DNA of 64,000 nucleotides from CAWIHA01 sp963835855. GTDB taxonomy: Bacteria > Acidobacteriota > Terriglobia > Bryobacterales > Bryobacteraceae. The translations under genes were made by a program, and so were the position numbers. Location: the NCBI GenBank assembly GCA_963835855.1, contig CAWIHA010000025.1, positions 130,671 to 194,670 of the forward strand. Direction: 5' to 3'. Under the pieces are notes generated by a model. That model ran no database searches, was not told the DNA's origin, and worked only from the letters and a program-made list of their open reading frames with translations. Position 1 is the stretch's first letter, and each line of letters starts with the position of its first letter. Below are positions 38,229-46,966 of this stretch, one piece after another.

Positions 38229-38970
38229 CCACGCCGGTCACCTGCCCGATGACGTTGATCTGGTCGGGATAGGAGAAAAGCTGGGGCCTGCACTGGGAGG
38301 CGGGGTGCGGCTGGAGCACCAAGTGGTTCTCGGTCAGGTTGCACCAGCAGCAAGCGTAGCCGTTGCGGTGCTCGAAGAAGTAGATGGGCCGCTCGAATTC
38401 GTTACCCCAGTTCGCGTCGCTGATCTTGCGGCGGGTTTCGTCGATGATGACAAGCGAGCCGGGTTGCAACAGCGGATACATCGACCAGTCCTCGGTACCG
38501 ATAAAGCCGTACCGCTGGTTTTTCAGGTCCAGGCCGTTCAGCAGCATCAGCGGCAGCTTGCCCCACCGCTGGATCATACGGCTCAAATAAGTGGTCCGGC
38601 GCAGGTCGATCCCCGGATCGAGCGAGATCGGGATCTGCACGTCTCCGTGCGAATCGGGCAGGAAGCCGAGGGGGTGGGTGCGCTCAATATTCACCACGTT
38701 GATGGAGTCCGCCGGGAGTTCCGCCACGCTCACGCCGTACCACTCCAGCACTTCGTTGAGGTCGAGACGGTAAATGGCGCACAACGAGTAGAGGCGGTAT
38801 ATCGTGGGGACGGTGCCTTTATTTTCGATGTCGGCCAGCCGACTCAGTGCAATGATAAACTCATCGTTCTTGCGACGCTCAGCAAGGCGAAGGCTAGCCT
38901 CTTCGACATCCCGGTAGCGCAGGTTGAGCCGCTCGCGCGCCCGCTTGAGTTTCTGTCCGGCATCCTCCAT
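38185..38970 (-). CDS. XRE-type regulator with C-terminal S24/LexA-like domain
   Basis: 261 residues from the ATG at 38970. N-terminal HTH of the Cro/CI type (AGQKLKRARERLNLRYRDVEEAS...FIIALSRLADIENKG) at residues 1-60. The C-terminal part, GTEDWSMYPLLQPGSLVIID, matches the S24 peptidase-like fold (D-S-M-x-P with the position of the catalytic Ser), then a beta-rich section. It is probably a DNA-binding repressor, perhaps self-cleaving; the catalytic Lys is not obvious. No phage genes are nearby. Overlaps the hypothetical gene at 37770-38228 by 44 bases, tail to tail. Confidence 0.75.
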   Translation of the reverse strand: MEDAGQKLKRARERLNLRYRDVEEASLRLAERRKNDEFIIALSRLADIENKGTVPTIYRLYSLCAIYRLDLNEVLEWYGVSVAELPADSINVVNIERTHPLGFLPDSHGDVQIPISLDPGIDLRRTTYLSRMIQRWGKLPLMLLNGLDLKNQRYGFIGTEDWSMYPLLQPGSLVIIDETRRKISDANWGNEFERPIYFFEHRNGYACCWCNLTENHLVLQPHPASQCRPQLFSYPDQINVIGQVTGVAMRLDQGKRRRIRP

Positions 38971-39139
38971 GCTATGATCCTTTGTCGGCGGCAAAATCTA
39001 CCCGCCGGGCGTTCCACACTGCGCGGCACGGGCGTCGATTCTATGCTCGGCTGAATTATAGCGATGAGAAACCACCGAGGCAAGCGGGTATGGCATTTCC
39101 GTTCTGAATTCAGAACAAGTCTTTAAGGGAGATCATATT

Positions 39140-39709
39140 TTGCGGATCATCTTGGCCATCACCGGCGCCAGCGGATCGATTTACGGCATCCGGCTGTTGG
39201 AGAAGCTCCGACGCAAACCGCAGGTAGAACTGCACTTACTGATGAGCCGGTCTGGCGAGAAGACGCTCTATCTAGAAACCGGAAGGAAGGCCGCTGAGGT
39301 ACGAACGCTGGCGCACTTCGCATATGCGGTTGACGACATCGGGGCTCGCCTGGCCAGCGGCTCTTTCCTCACCGACGCGATGGTGGTGGCGCCCTGCTCG
39401 ATCCGTACGATGTCCGCGATCGCGGCCGGGATCAGCTCCAACCTCTTGCTGCGCGCCGCCGACGTGACACTGAAGGAGCGCCGCAAGCTCATTCTCATGA
39501 TCCGTGAAAGTCCTTTGCACCTTGGGCACTTACGGACAATGGTCAGCCTCACCGAAATGGGTGCCATCATCGTTCCGCCCATCCCCGGTTTTTACCACGC
39601 CCCCCAAACCGTGATGGACTTGGTTGACCACAGTGTAGACCGCGTGCTCGATCTGCTAGGGCTGCCTGCCGAGGATGCCCGGCGCTGGGAGGGAGGGTCG
39701 AATCAATGA
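39140..39709 (+). CDS. ubiX: Flavin prenyltransferase UbiX
   Basis: 189 residues from a TTG start with AAGGGAGA upstream. ITGASGS at the N-terminus is the FMN-binding loop, VVAPCSIRTMSAIAAG and LILMIRESPLHLGHLR are family signatures. It attaches a prenyl group to FMN to make the cofactor of UbiD-type decarboxylases. It overlaps pheA as ATGA, so the two are co-translated. No ubiD is in the window. Confidence 0.94.
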   Translation: MRIILAITGASGSIYGIRLLEKLRRKPQVELHLLMSRSGEKTLYLETGRKAAEVRTLAHFAYAVDDIGARLASGSFLTDAMVVAPCSIRTMSAIAAGISSNLLLRAADVTLKERRKLILMIRESPLHLGHLRTMVSLTEMGAIIVPPIPGFYHAPQTVMDLVDHSVDRVLDLLGLPAEDARRWEGGSNQ

Positions 39710-40563
39710 GTAAACGAGCTGTACGCGCTTCATTTCAGGGGGAAAAGGGCGCCTTCAGCCAGGAAGCAGCCCGGAAGCTGCTCGGGGAGCGCGTCAAAGT
39801 CGTCCCGTGTCAACGATTTGAGGATGTATTCGTCCGTTTGCGCGAGCGCGACGTGGATGCCGCTGTCGTACCGATCGAGAACACTTTAGCGGGTTCGGTG
39901 CACGAGAATTACGACCACCTGCTCGAATTCGATTTCGAGATCTGCGGAGAGACCAACGTCCGCATCAACCACAACCTGATCGCTGCGCCCGGAGTCGCGT
40001 TCCGGAACATCCGCCGCGTGTATTCCCATCCGGTGGCGCTCAATCAGTGCCTCGATTTTTTCACACGCAATCCGCAAATCGAGCGCGTCCCGTTCTACGA
40101 CACCGCGGGCAGCGTCAAGATGATCATGGAAGAGAAGCCACCCGGCGGCGCCGCCATTGCCTCGGCCATCGCAGCCGAGATTTACGGCGCTCATATCCTG
40201 CGCCGCTCGCTTGAAGACGACCGTGCGAATTTCACCCGGTTCTTCCTCCTGCGCCGTCCGGAGGACGTCCAGCGCCGCCGCCCCGTTGCCGGTGCCGGCA
40301 AACAGGATTGGAAGATTTCGCTCGTCTTCTCGATCCGCAATATTCCCGGCGCCTTGTTCCGTTCCCTCAGTGCCTTCGCCCTGCGCGACCTCAATCTGAC
40401 GAAGATCGAATCGCGGCCGTTGCGCGGCAAGCCGTGGGAGTATCTGTTCTATGTGGATCTGGTTGGCCGCCTGGAAGATCCGAAAGTACAGAAAGCCTTG
40501 GGGCACCTGGACGAACTAGCCGACTTTCTGCGCGTGTTGGGCTGCTACCCCAAGGGGGACTGA
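39706..40563 (+). CDS. pheA: Prephenate dehydratase
   Basis: 285 residues, monofunctional (no chorismate mutase part). Catalytic PDT domain, about 8-190: FQGEKGAFSQEAA, VVPIENTLAGSV, and the catalytic D-R-A-N-F-T-R-F motif (RANFTRFFLL) near 172-180. C-terminal ACT domain from about 200 with KIESRPLRGKPWEYLFYVD, the phenylalanine-binding motif. It converts prephenate to phenylpyruvate. Start overlaps the ubiX stop by ATGA. Confidence 0.95.
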   Translation: MSKRAVRASFQGEKGAFSQEAARKLLGERVKVVPCQRFEDVFVRLRERDVDAAVVPIENTLAGSVHENYDHLLEFDFEICGETNVRINHNLIAAPGVAFRNIRRVYSHPVALNQCLDFFTRNPQIERVPFYDTAGSVKMIMEEKPPGGAAIASAIAAEIYGAHILRRSLEDDRANFTRFFLLRRPEDVQRRRPVAGAGKQDWKISLVFSIRNIPGALFRSLSAFALRDLNLTKIESRPLRGKPWEYLFYVDLVGRLEDPKVQKALGHLDELADFLRVLGCYPKGD

Positions 40564-40596
40564 GCGCCTGGTCATAGGAAGACGCACGCCGCGCGG

Positions 40597-41280
40597 TTAG
40601 CGCCCGTGCTGGTTCCCCCACAATTCGATTTGCAGCCTCGGGCTGAAGCGATAACCCTCTCGCTTCGAGGCTTCGGCCAGCCAGAGGCCGCGCTCGCGCA
40701 GAATTGCCGCCTCGACGCCCTCCGGCATAAGGATCACTTTCAGACGGTCGGCGGAGAGCTCTTCGACCAGGCTTCGTATCTCCTCGAGATCCTCGGGCCG
40801 GGCGACCACAAACTTGAGCTGGTAATCGTAGGACGCCATGAGCCGCCGCAGCACCTCAACTTGGATGCGCAGCCGTTCGTGTTGGGGCGCCCAGCGGCCC
40901 TCTTCGCGCGCCCAGGGTGTCGAGTTCGAGAGCTTCGGGCTGAGGCTCATGAGGTCGCAGGCGACCGGCTGGTAAACCGTTCCAGCGGTCTCGATCGTGA
41001 TGTGCAAACGCTGGCGCCTGAGCGCTTCCGTCAGGACGACGATATCAGGTGCAATCATGGGCTCGCCGCCGGTGACGACGACGTGGTGCGCCGGATAGCG
41101 TCCAACCTCGTCGAGGATTGCCGGAATATCCAACTCGCATCCTTCCGGTTCCCAGGACGTGTAAGGCGTGTCGCACCAGACGCAGCGCAGATTACAGCCA
41201 CTCGTGCGGACAAACACAGACGGCGTGCCAGCAAGACCGCCTTCACCCTGGATGGAATAGAAGATCTCGGCGATGCGCAT
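40597..41280 (-). CDS. queE: 7-carboxy-7-deazaguanine synthase
   Basis: 227 residues. Radical SAM protein: Cys29, Cys33 and Cys36 in SGCNLRCVWC bind the 4Fe-4S cluster; SIQGEGGLAGTP precedes them and TGGEP follows. QueE makes CDG from CPH4 in queuosine biosynthesis. Five bases separate it from queC upstream, so they form an operon. Confidence 0.95.
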   Translation of the reverse strand: MRIAEIFYSIQGEGGLAGTPSVFVRTSGCNLRCVWCDTPYTSWEPEGCELDIPAILDEVGRYPAHHVVVTGGEPMIAPDIVVLTEALRRQRLHITIETAGTVYQPVACDLMSLSPKLSNSTPWAREEGRWAPQHERLRIQVEVLRRLMASYDYQLKFVVARPEDLEEIRSLVEELSADRLKVILMPEGVEAAILRERGLWLAEASKREGYRFSPRLQIELWGNQHGR

Positions 41281-41285
41281 TTGTA

Positions 41286-41960
41286 CTAGGCCAGGGGATC
41301 TCTGACGCCTGCCTCACCAAAACCCTTCGCACGAAGAAGGCAGGAATCGCATGCGCCGCACGGCCGACCTTGTTCATCCGGATCGTAGCAGCTCCAGGTG
41401 ATCGAGAAATCCAGGCCGAGCTCGCGCGCGAGCTTAACGATCTCAGCCTTCGTGAGCCGGATGAGCGGCGTGTGAATCGTCACTTGTGCGCTGCCTTCGA
41501 CTGCGGTACGGGTGGCGAGATTGGCCATGCGCTCGAAGGCCTGGATGTACTCCGGCCGGCAGTCCGGATAGCCGGAGTAGTCGATTGCGTTGACGCCCAG
41601 AAAGATGTCCGGCGCTTCGAGCACTTCCGCCCATGCCAGCGCGCAGGCGAGGAAGATCGTATTGCGCGCGGGCACGTACGTTACGGGGATGCCGCGCTCG
41701 ATTTCGGCTGCCGTACGGCCTTTCGGCACGGCCAGTTCCGCCGTAAGCGCGGAGCCACCCAAGGCCCGAAGGCCGATCGGGAACACAATATGCCTGGCGG
41801 CGCCTAAAGCGGCCGCAACGCGCCGCGCCGCCTCGAGTTCGATGCGGTGCCGCTGGCCGTAATCAAACGAAAGCGCATAACACTGGAAGCCTTCGCGTCT
41901 GGCCAGAGCGAGCGTGGTGGACGAATCCAGGCCGCCGCTCAGCAAACACACCGCATTCAC
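41286..41960 (-). CDS. queC: 7-cyano-7-deazaguanine synthase
   Basis: 224 residues from a GTG at 41960. PP-loop SGGLDSST at residues 8-15 binds ATP. SFDYGQRH and GVNAIDYSGYPDCRPEY are typical of QueC, and the C-terminal CGACDSC cluster binds zinc. It converts CDG to preQ0. Followed by queE after 5 bases. The 61-base gap on the other side holds the divergent promoter shared with a glycosyltransferase gene. Confidence 0.95.
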   Translation of the reverse strand: MNAVCLLSGGLDSSTTLALARREGFQCYALSFDYGQRHRIELEAARRVAAALGAARHIVFPIGLRALGGSALTAELAVPKGRTAAEIERGIPVTYVPARNTIFLACALAWAEVLEAPDIFLGVNAIDYSGYPDCRPEYIQAFERMANLATRTAVEGSAQVTIHTPLIRLTKAEIVKLARELGLDFSITWSCYDPDEQGRPCGACDSCLLRAKGFGEAGVRDPLA

Positions 41961-42021
41961 TTGGATGATCCCCAGAAATTATTATGGCCCGCGGCGGGGC
42001 GCCACGCGAGCAGCCGCTATA

Positions 42022-43128
42022 ATGGGGTTCCTGGGTTTGCGATTGGCATTGCTCACCTCGACGCCGTTGAACATCACCCAAGGTAGCGGCACGTTCAGCG
42101 GCATCACAACGCTGGCGCGAGCCGTAAGGGCCGCCGGCGCGGAGGTGGAGTTGATCGCCCCGCCTGTCCATCTGCCGGTTTACACGCTCGAGCGCCTCTG
42201 GTTCAACGAGCAGCTCCGGCGCCGCGACTTTCATGGCTTCGACGCCGTGGTTGGCTTCGACATGGACGGTTATCGCATCGCCGGCCAAGGCGGGCCGCCG
42301 CACGCGGCCTCCATCAAAGGCGTGATCGCCGATGAGATGCGGTTTGAGCACGGAGCGACCCGGGCCACCATGACGATCCAAGCTACTTGCGAGCGCATCC
42401 ACGTCCGCCGCGCGGACCTCGTGATGACGACCAGCCAGTATGCTGCCAGACAGTTACAGGCGCTCTACGGCCTCGCTGAGTCTCCGCGAGTCGTGCCGGA
42501 GGCGATCGATTTGGCACTCTGGCACGAGCTGTTCGCCCGGAACCCTGCCGAGCCCGATCCGCACAAGTTTACCGTTCTGTCGATCTGCCGCTTCTATCCG
42601 CGGAAGCGCTTAGATGTGCTACTCGGCGCGGCGGCGCGGGTCCGCGACGGCATCCCTGAGCTTGAAGTCCGCATTGTGGGCGGCGGACCGGAAGCCGGCA
42701 GGCTGAGGCGCATTTGCCGCGAGCTGCGCCTCGGGCGCACCGTGCGCTGGCTAGGCGACGTCTCCCAGGCCGAGCTGGCATGCGAGTACCAGCGAGCGGA
42801 TCTTTTCTGCCTGCCGAGCGTGCAGGAAGGATTTGGAATCGTGTTCCTGGAGGCGATGGCCGCCGGCAAGCCGATCATCGCCGCGCGGGCCGCGGCGGTC
42901 CCGGAACTGGTGCCGCAGGGCATTCTGGTCGAGCCCGGCGATGAGCTGGCGCTCGCTGCCTCGATTACAAAGCTGTATAACGATGCGGCTTTGCGCCGCT
43001 CGCTTGGCGAGGCCGGCCAGAGCCGGGTGGAGCAATTTGAGGCGTCGCGAATCGCGAAGTGCTTCCTCGAACAGATCGACGGACTTACGGCTGGCAGAAC
43101 ACCTTCGCGTACGGCAGCGCAGCGCTAA
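42022..43128 (+). CDS. GT4-type glycosyltransferase
   Basis: 368 residues from the ATG at 42022. GT-B fold: an N-terminal domain with NITQGSGTFSGITTLARAVRAAGAEVEL, and a C-terminal domain with the nucleotide-sugar pattern SVQEGFGIVFLEAMAAGKPIIAA (EX7E type). ICRFYPRKRLDVLL is the inter-domain strand. Probably cytoplasmic and building a glycolipid, polysaccharide or glycoprotein. Overlaps the convergent membrane glycosyltransferase gene by 44 bases. Substrate unknown. Confidence 0.85.
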   Translation: MGFLGLRLALLTSTPLNITQGSGTFSGITTLARAVRAAGAEVELIAPPVHLPVYTLERLWFNEQLRRRDFHGFDAVVGFDMDGYRIAGQGGPPHAASIKGVIADEMRFEHGATRATMTIQATCERIHVRRADLVMTTSQYAARQLQALYGLAESPRVVPEAIDLALWHELFARNPAEPDPHKFTVLSICRFYPRKRLDVLLGAAARVRDGIPELEVRIVGGGPEAGRLRRICRELRLGRTVRWLGDVSQAELACEYQRADLFCLPSVQEGFGIVFLEAMAAGKPIIAARAAAVPELVPQGILVEPGDELALAASITKLYNDAALRRSLGEAGQSRVEQFEASRIAKCFLEQIDGLTAGRTPSRTAAQR

Positions 43129-44725
43129 CCTGATCGCAGTAATTCATGCCTTCCACCGGTTTCACGGTCCCAAATCTCTCCAGGCTGAGGTAATGAATGT
43201 TGGCCTCATCCTGCTCTTTTTGGGTGTAGCTCTTTGTCAAGAACATGATGGGTTGCGCGGGCATTGGAATCCCGTTCACCGAGACACCTTGGGCCAGCAC
43301 TACAACGACCTTGGGTATCTCCTTGGGGGCAGCCTTGACCTGTTCGGCCAGTACCGTAGCGTTAATATCGAAATACAGCCAGACCCAAGGGTTGGGCGCC
43401 CAAAGCTCGAAATAGGTGCGGTAAGGTTCGTACGCCAGCAGCATGAGCACTATGATGGCGGCGCAGGGGAGCCAGCCCTTGCGTATCCTGTGCGAGAGGT
43501 ATGCGTAAGCGCCGCGGCCGCCGATCGCAGCGAGGATGAAAACCGGAGGGATCATCAAGATCGCTCTCAAGGCGTGCGGCACGGCCTCGTCGGAAAAAGC
43601 GACCGGCCCAGCGGTGATGGCCAACCAGCCCAGGATGATCCAGTAGGGGAAGGAGCTCTTGGCCTCGGGATCGCCCGCGGTCTGGCGCCGGACGTTTTTC
43701 CAAGCAGCGTGGATTGCGAAAATGATGCCGAGCCCGAGGAAAATTGCGACGGGCCAGAAAACCTGGCGCCGCTCGGAGTAATTGTGCCGCCAGTTGGCGT
43801 CCCCTTTAAGGAACAGCATCTGCACGGTCTTCCAGGTGTTGATAGCCAGCTCCTTCACTGGATGTTGCGCCTGAAGAATCGAAATTTGGGAAGCGTGGCC
43901 CCAACACGTTCCGGGGTTCCGGAGGAAATAGGCCGCCAGCGGAGCCACAATAAGGAACGCGGCTGCGGCAAACAGCGCAGAACCAATCCAAAACTTGTCC
44001 AGCCATCGCTGGTGCCGCGCTTCAGAAAAATAATACAGAAAGACGCCGGCAATCAGCAGCGGCGTGGCACGGTAGGAGATATAGGTATGGAAGCCGAGAC
44101 CGTAAACCACTCCGGCCAGAACCATCATGCCGGTGAACCGCTTGCCCTCGCGCAGCCGCTCAATGCCGGCGAGAAGAAAATACAGGCCCCAAACAAGGAA
44201 AAACGGGGATGCGATCGCGCGGAAGGCAATGCGCGAGAAGTTGAGGTGCCAAAAGCTCGTTGCCACGAAAAACGAGGCCAGAAGTCCCGTGGGCGAACCA
44301 AAAAGCCAAGCCGCCAAAAGGTATACGCCCCACACGGTCAGTGTGCCGAAGATCGCGCTCGGAAGCCGCAGGACCCAGGCCTTGTTGCCAAAAAAATGGA
44401 CGAACACTGCGGCGGTGTTGATGAAGAGCCCCTCGCGGCCGTTATTTTCCGGGTAAAAAACTTTGAAATGGTGGGTCTCAAGCGCCTCCAGAGCATTGCT
44501 TCCGTTCATCGCTTCGTCACCATAAAGCCCGTGCGGGATCGTCGTGATGTGATAAAAACGCAGGAAGGCTGCGATGGCGAGAATCAGAATGAGCAGCGCG
44601 CGAATGTCACTCCTAAGCAGGACGAACTGGCTCCGTTGCGGCTCATCCGTTTCCAGCGTGCGATAGCTGAGCGCCGGCTCCCAGCGCTTACCGGGCTTGC
44701 GCCGTCTGCCCATTAGGAGCACCAA
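43085..44725 (-). CDS. GT39/ArnT-like membrane glycosyltransferase
   Basis: 546 residues. The first loop has the catalytic-type acidic pair (HGLYGDEAMNGSNALEAL) after helix one, as in ArnT/PMT-family enzymes that use polyprenyl-phosphate sugars. About 11 helices follow, then a soluble C-terminal tail of about 90 residues (EIPKVVVVLAQG...). It faces the periplasm and transfers sugars to lipids or proteins. Neighbour to a GT4 enzyme. Specificity unknown. Confidence 0.83.
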   Translation of the reverse strand: MVLLMGRRRKPGKRWEPALSYRTLETDEPQRSQFVLLRSDIRALLILILAIAAFLRFYHITTIPHGLYGDEAMNGSNALEALETHHFKVFYPENNGREGLFINTAAVFVHFFGNKAWVLRLPSAIFGTLTVWGVYLLAAWLFGSPTGLLASFFVATSFWHLNFSRIAFRAIASPFFLVWGLYFLLAGIERLREGKRFTGMMVLAGVVYGLGFHTYISYRATPLLIAGVFLYYFSEARHQRWLDKFWIGSALFAAAAFLIVAPLAAYFLRNPGTCWGHASQISILQAQHPVKELAINTWKTVQMLFLKGDANWRHNYSERRQVFWPVAIFLGLGIIFAIHAAWKNVRRQTAGDPEAKSSFPYWIILGWLAITAGPVAFSDEAVPHALRAILMIPPVFILAAIGGRGAYAYLSHRIRKGWLPCAAIIVLMLLAYEPYRTYFELWAPNPWVWLYFDINATVLAEQVKAAPKEIPKVVVVLAQGVSVNGIPMPAQPIMFLTKSYTQKEQDEANIHYLSLERFGTVKPVEGMNYCDQVSAALPYAKVFCQP

Positions 44726-44912
44726 ACATAAGAACGGATCTCACACAAGGTGAAGGGGTGACCCGCAGCCCTGTTCTCAGCAGATGGCAGCCAGCTTCGG
44801 CGATTTCTGAGACCGCCCTTCCTCATCCAACTACGCATAGGGACTCATGTGGTTTGCCCAAAGGAAAATAGCACAGGTCTATGAGCCGCTGCAAGAACAC
44901 CCGAGGCCGACT

Positions 44913-45812
44913 CTAGTAGATCGGCGGCTCGCCGGGCGGGCGGGTCTTCCAGCGGCGATGGATCCAGAGCCACTGGTCGGGACACTCGCGAATGACGGCC
45001 TCGAGCTCGTGGTGCAAACGCCGTGTGTCGGCATCCGCGCAGCCCGTCATCTCAACCGGCGGATAAAACCGCAGCACGTATCGCCGCTCCGCTTCCGACC
45101 ATAGTGCGAACCCGGGTATAACAGCCGCTCTGCTGCGCGCAGCCAGTTTCGCAAAACCGGTCCCGGCGCAGGCGAGCGTCCCGAAAAAGTCCACGAAGAC
45201 ACCTTCCTCCAGGCCTGAATTCTGATCGATGAGGATGCCAACCGCCTGGTTCGACTGGAGTGCCTTGAGGATGGACCGCGCGAAGTCTTTCTTCTCGATC
45301 AGCCAGTTGCCGCTGAGCGAGCGCCGCCGCACAACCAGGCGATCGATGAGCGGATTGTCGAGCGGCCGCACTACGACGTGCATGGGCGCGAAGGCCAGTC
45401 CGTAAGCAAACGCGCTCAGCTCCCAGTTGCCCAGGTGCGCGGTGGCAAACAGGACGCCACGGCCGGAGCGGAGCGCCTCCTCGACGTGCTCGCGGCCATC
45501 GAAACGAATCCAGTCGGAAATGTTTTTGGGCCGAATCCGCGGGAAGCGGGCCACTGCCACTAGAAGCCGGGCGATCGAACGGAACACGCCGCCGGCGATA
45601 GCTGCACGCTCGGCGGCCGTCTTTTCGGGAAACGCCATCGCAAGATTCCGCAATGCCACGCGGCGCAAGCGCGGCACCCCGCGATCGAGCAGCGTCGAAT
45701 AAGCCCGCGCCAACCGCTCGGCAACCGGGCGCGGCGAGTATTCGAGCGATTTCAGCACGCTCAGAGCGACGGCATATTCAAGCAGGTTGCGGACGGTCGA
45801 GCGAGGCGTCAA
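44913..45812 (-). CDS. LpxL/HtrB-like lipid A acyltransferase
   Basis: 299 residues. The HX4E catalytic motif is ATAHLGNWE; the C-terminus has DQWLWIHRRWKTRP, the usual LpxL-type end. The first 40 residues contain a weak membrane helix. It transfers a secondary acyl chain to Kdo2-lipid IVA or a similar lipid, showing a Gram-negative outer membrane. No lpx neighbours. Confidence 0.9.
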   Translation of the reverse strand: MTPRSTVRNLLEYAVALSVLKSLEYSPRPVAERLARAYSTLLDRGVPRLRRVALRNLAMAFPEKTAAERAAIAGGVFRSIARLLVAVARFPRIRPKNISDWIRFDGREHVEEALRSGRGVLFATAHLGNWELSAFAYGLAFAPMHVVVRPLDNPLIDRLVVRRRSLSGNWLIEKKDFARSILKALQSNQAVGILIDQNSGLEEGVFVDFFGTLACAGTGFAKLAARSRAAVIPGFALWSEAERRYVLRFYPPVEMTGCADADTRRLHHELEAVIRECPDQWLWIHRRWKTRPPGEPPIY

Positions 45813-45856
45813 AACACTAGTGTAGTGCGTCAGGGGATGGCGTCACCTAGGTTCTG

Positions 45857-46966
45857 CTAGCATATCCATCCGCCGCCCAGCACCAAATCTCCATCGTAGA
45901 AAACAGCGGCCTGCCCGGGCGTAACGGCGCGCTGGGGCTCGTCGAATTCAACTTCCACGCGCGTGGGGTCGGATGTAGGTGAAACGGTCGCAGGCGCGGC
46001 CACGTGCTTGTTCCTGATCTTCACGTGGGCGCGCACGGGCGCCCCCAATTCGGCCCAGGCAATCCAATTCACGCCACCGGCGGTAAGCCTGACCCGGAAC
46101 AGTTCTTCGTTCCGGCCGACCACGACGCGCTGGGTCGCGGCGTCGGTTGCAATGACGTAGAGCGGCTCCCCTACGGCCACATTCAGCCCGCGGCGCTGCC
46201 CAACCGTGAAGCGATGCACGCCGCCGTGCCCGGCGAGCACGCGCCCCTCGGCCGTCACAATTTCGCCGCGCGCGCTCTCGACAGGAATGCTTTGCTCCCG
46301 AAAATACTCCTCGATGAACGCGGCATAGTCGCCGTTCGGCACGAAGCAGATCTCTTGGCTATCGCCCTTGTCCGCGACGGGCAAACCCATCTCGCGGGCC
46401 ATCTCGCGCACCTGTGACTTGAGGTATCCGCCCAAGGGGAAGAGCGTTCGCGCGAGTTGCTGCTGCGTCAGCCCCCAGAGGAAGTACGTCTGGTCGCGTG
46501 CGTCATCCACGCCTCTTCGCAGAAGGTACCGCCCGGTCTTCTGATCCTGGCCGATGCGCGCATAGTGACCAGTCGCGATTTGTGCAGCGCCAACCGACGC
46601 CGCCATATCCAGAAATGCGTCGAACTTGACGAAGTTGTTGCAGAGCGTGCATGGGACGGGCGTGCGCCCCGCCAGGTACTCATCGATGAACGGCCGCACC
46701 ACTTGCTTTTCGAAGCGGTCCTCGAAATTGACGACATAGTAAGGGATGCCAAGGCGCTCGGCGACCTGGCGGGCATCGTAAACGTCGTCGAGCGAGCAGC
46801 AGCGGCCGGTGGCGCCTCCCTCTGGGTAAAGTTGCGGCAGTCGCCGCTGGTTCCAGAGCTGCATCGTGAGACCCACTACCGGCACGCCGCGTCTCGCGAG
46901 CAGCGCCGCGACGGTGGAGCTATCGACGCCGCCGCTCATGGCGACCGCGATGGGTGCGTCAGGCAT
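45857..46966 (-). CDS. mnmA: tRNA-specific 2-thiouridylase
   Basis: 369 residues from the ATG at 46966. PP-loop SGGVDSS at 10-16, nucleophile Cys in VPCTLCNN, acceptor Cys in SQEICFVPNGDYA, and the C-terminal beta barrel (RFTVGQRRGLNVAVGEPLYVI). It thiolates U34 of tRNAs for Lys, Glu and Gln, including the tRNA-Lys(TTT) in this window. It overlaps the cysteine desulfurase gene by 8 bases, so the sulfur donor and acceptor enzyme are made together. Confidence 0.96.
   Translation of the reverse strand: MPDAPIAVAMSGGVDSSTVAALLARRGVPVVGLTMQLWNQRRLPQLYPEGGATGRCCSLDDVYDARQVAERLGIPYYVVNFEDRFEKQVVRPFIDEYLAGRTPVPCTLCNNFVKFDAFLDMAASVGAAQIATGHYARIGQDQKTGRYLLRRGVDDARDQTYFLWGLTQQQLARTLFPLGGYLKSQVREMAREMGLPVADKGDSQEICFVPNGDYAAFIEEYFREQSIPVESARGEIVTAEGRVLAGHGGVHRFTVGQRRGLNVAVGEPLYVIATDAATQRVVVGRNEELFRVRLTAGGVNWIAWAELGAPVRAHVKIRNKHVAAPATVSPTSDPTRVEVEFDEPQRAVTPGQAAVFYDGDLVLGGGWIC

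Noticed and set aside
38185..38970. Prophage repressor marking an integrated phage
   Set aside because: No integrase, terminase or structural genes and no attachment repeats around it.
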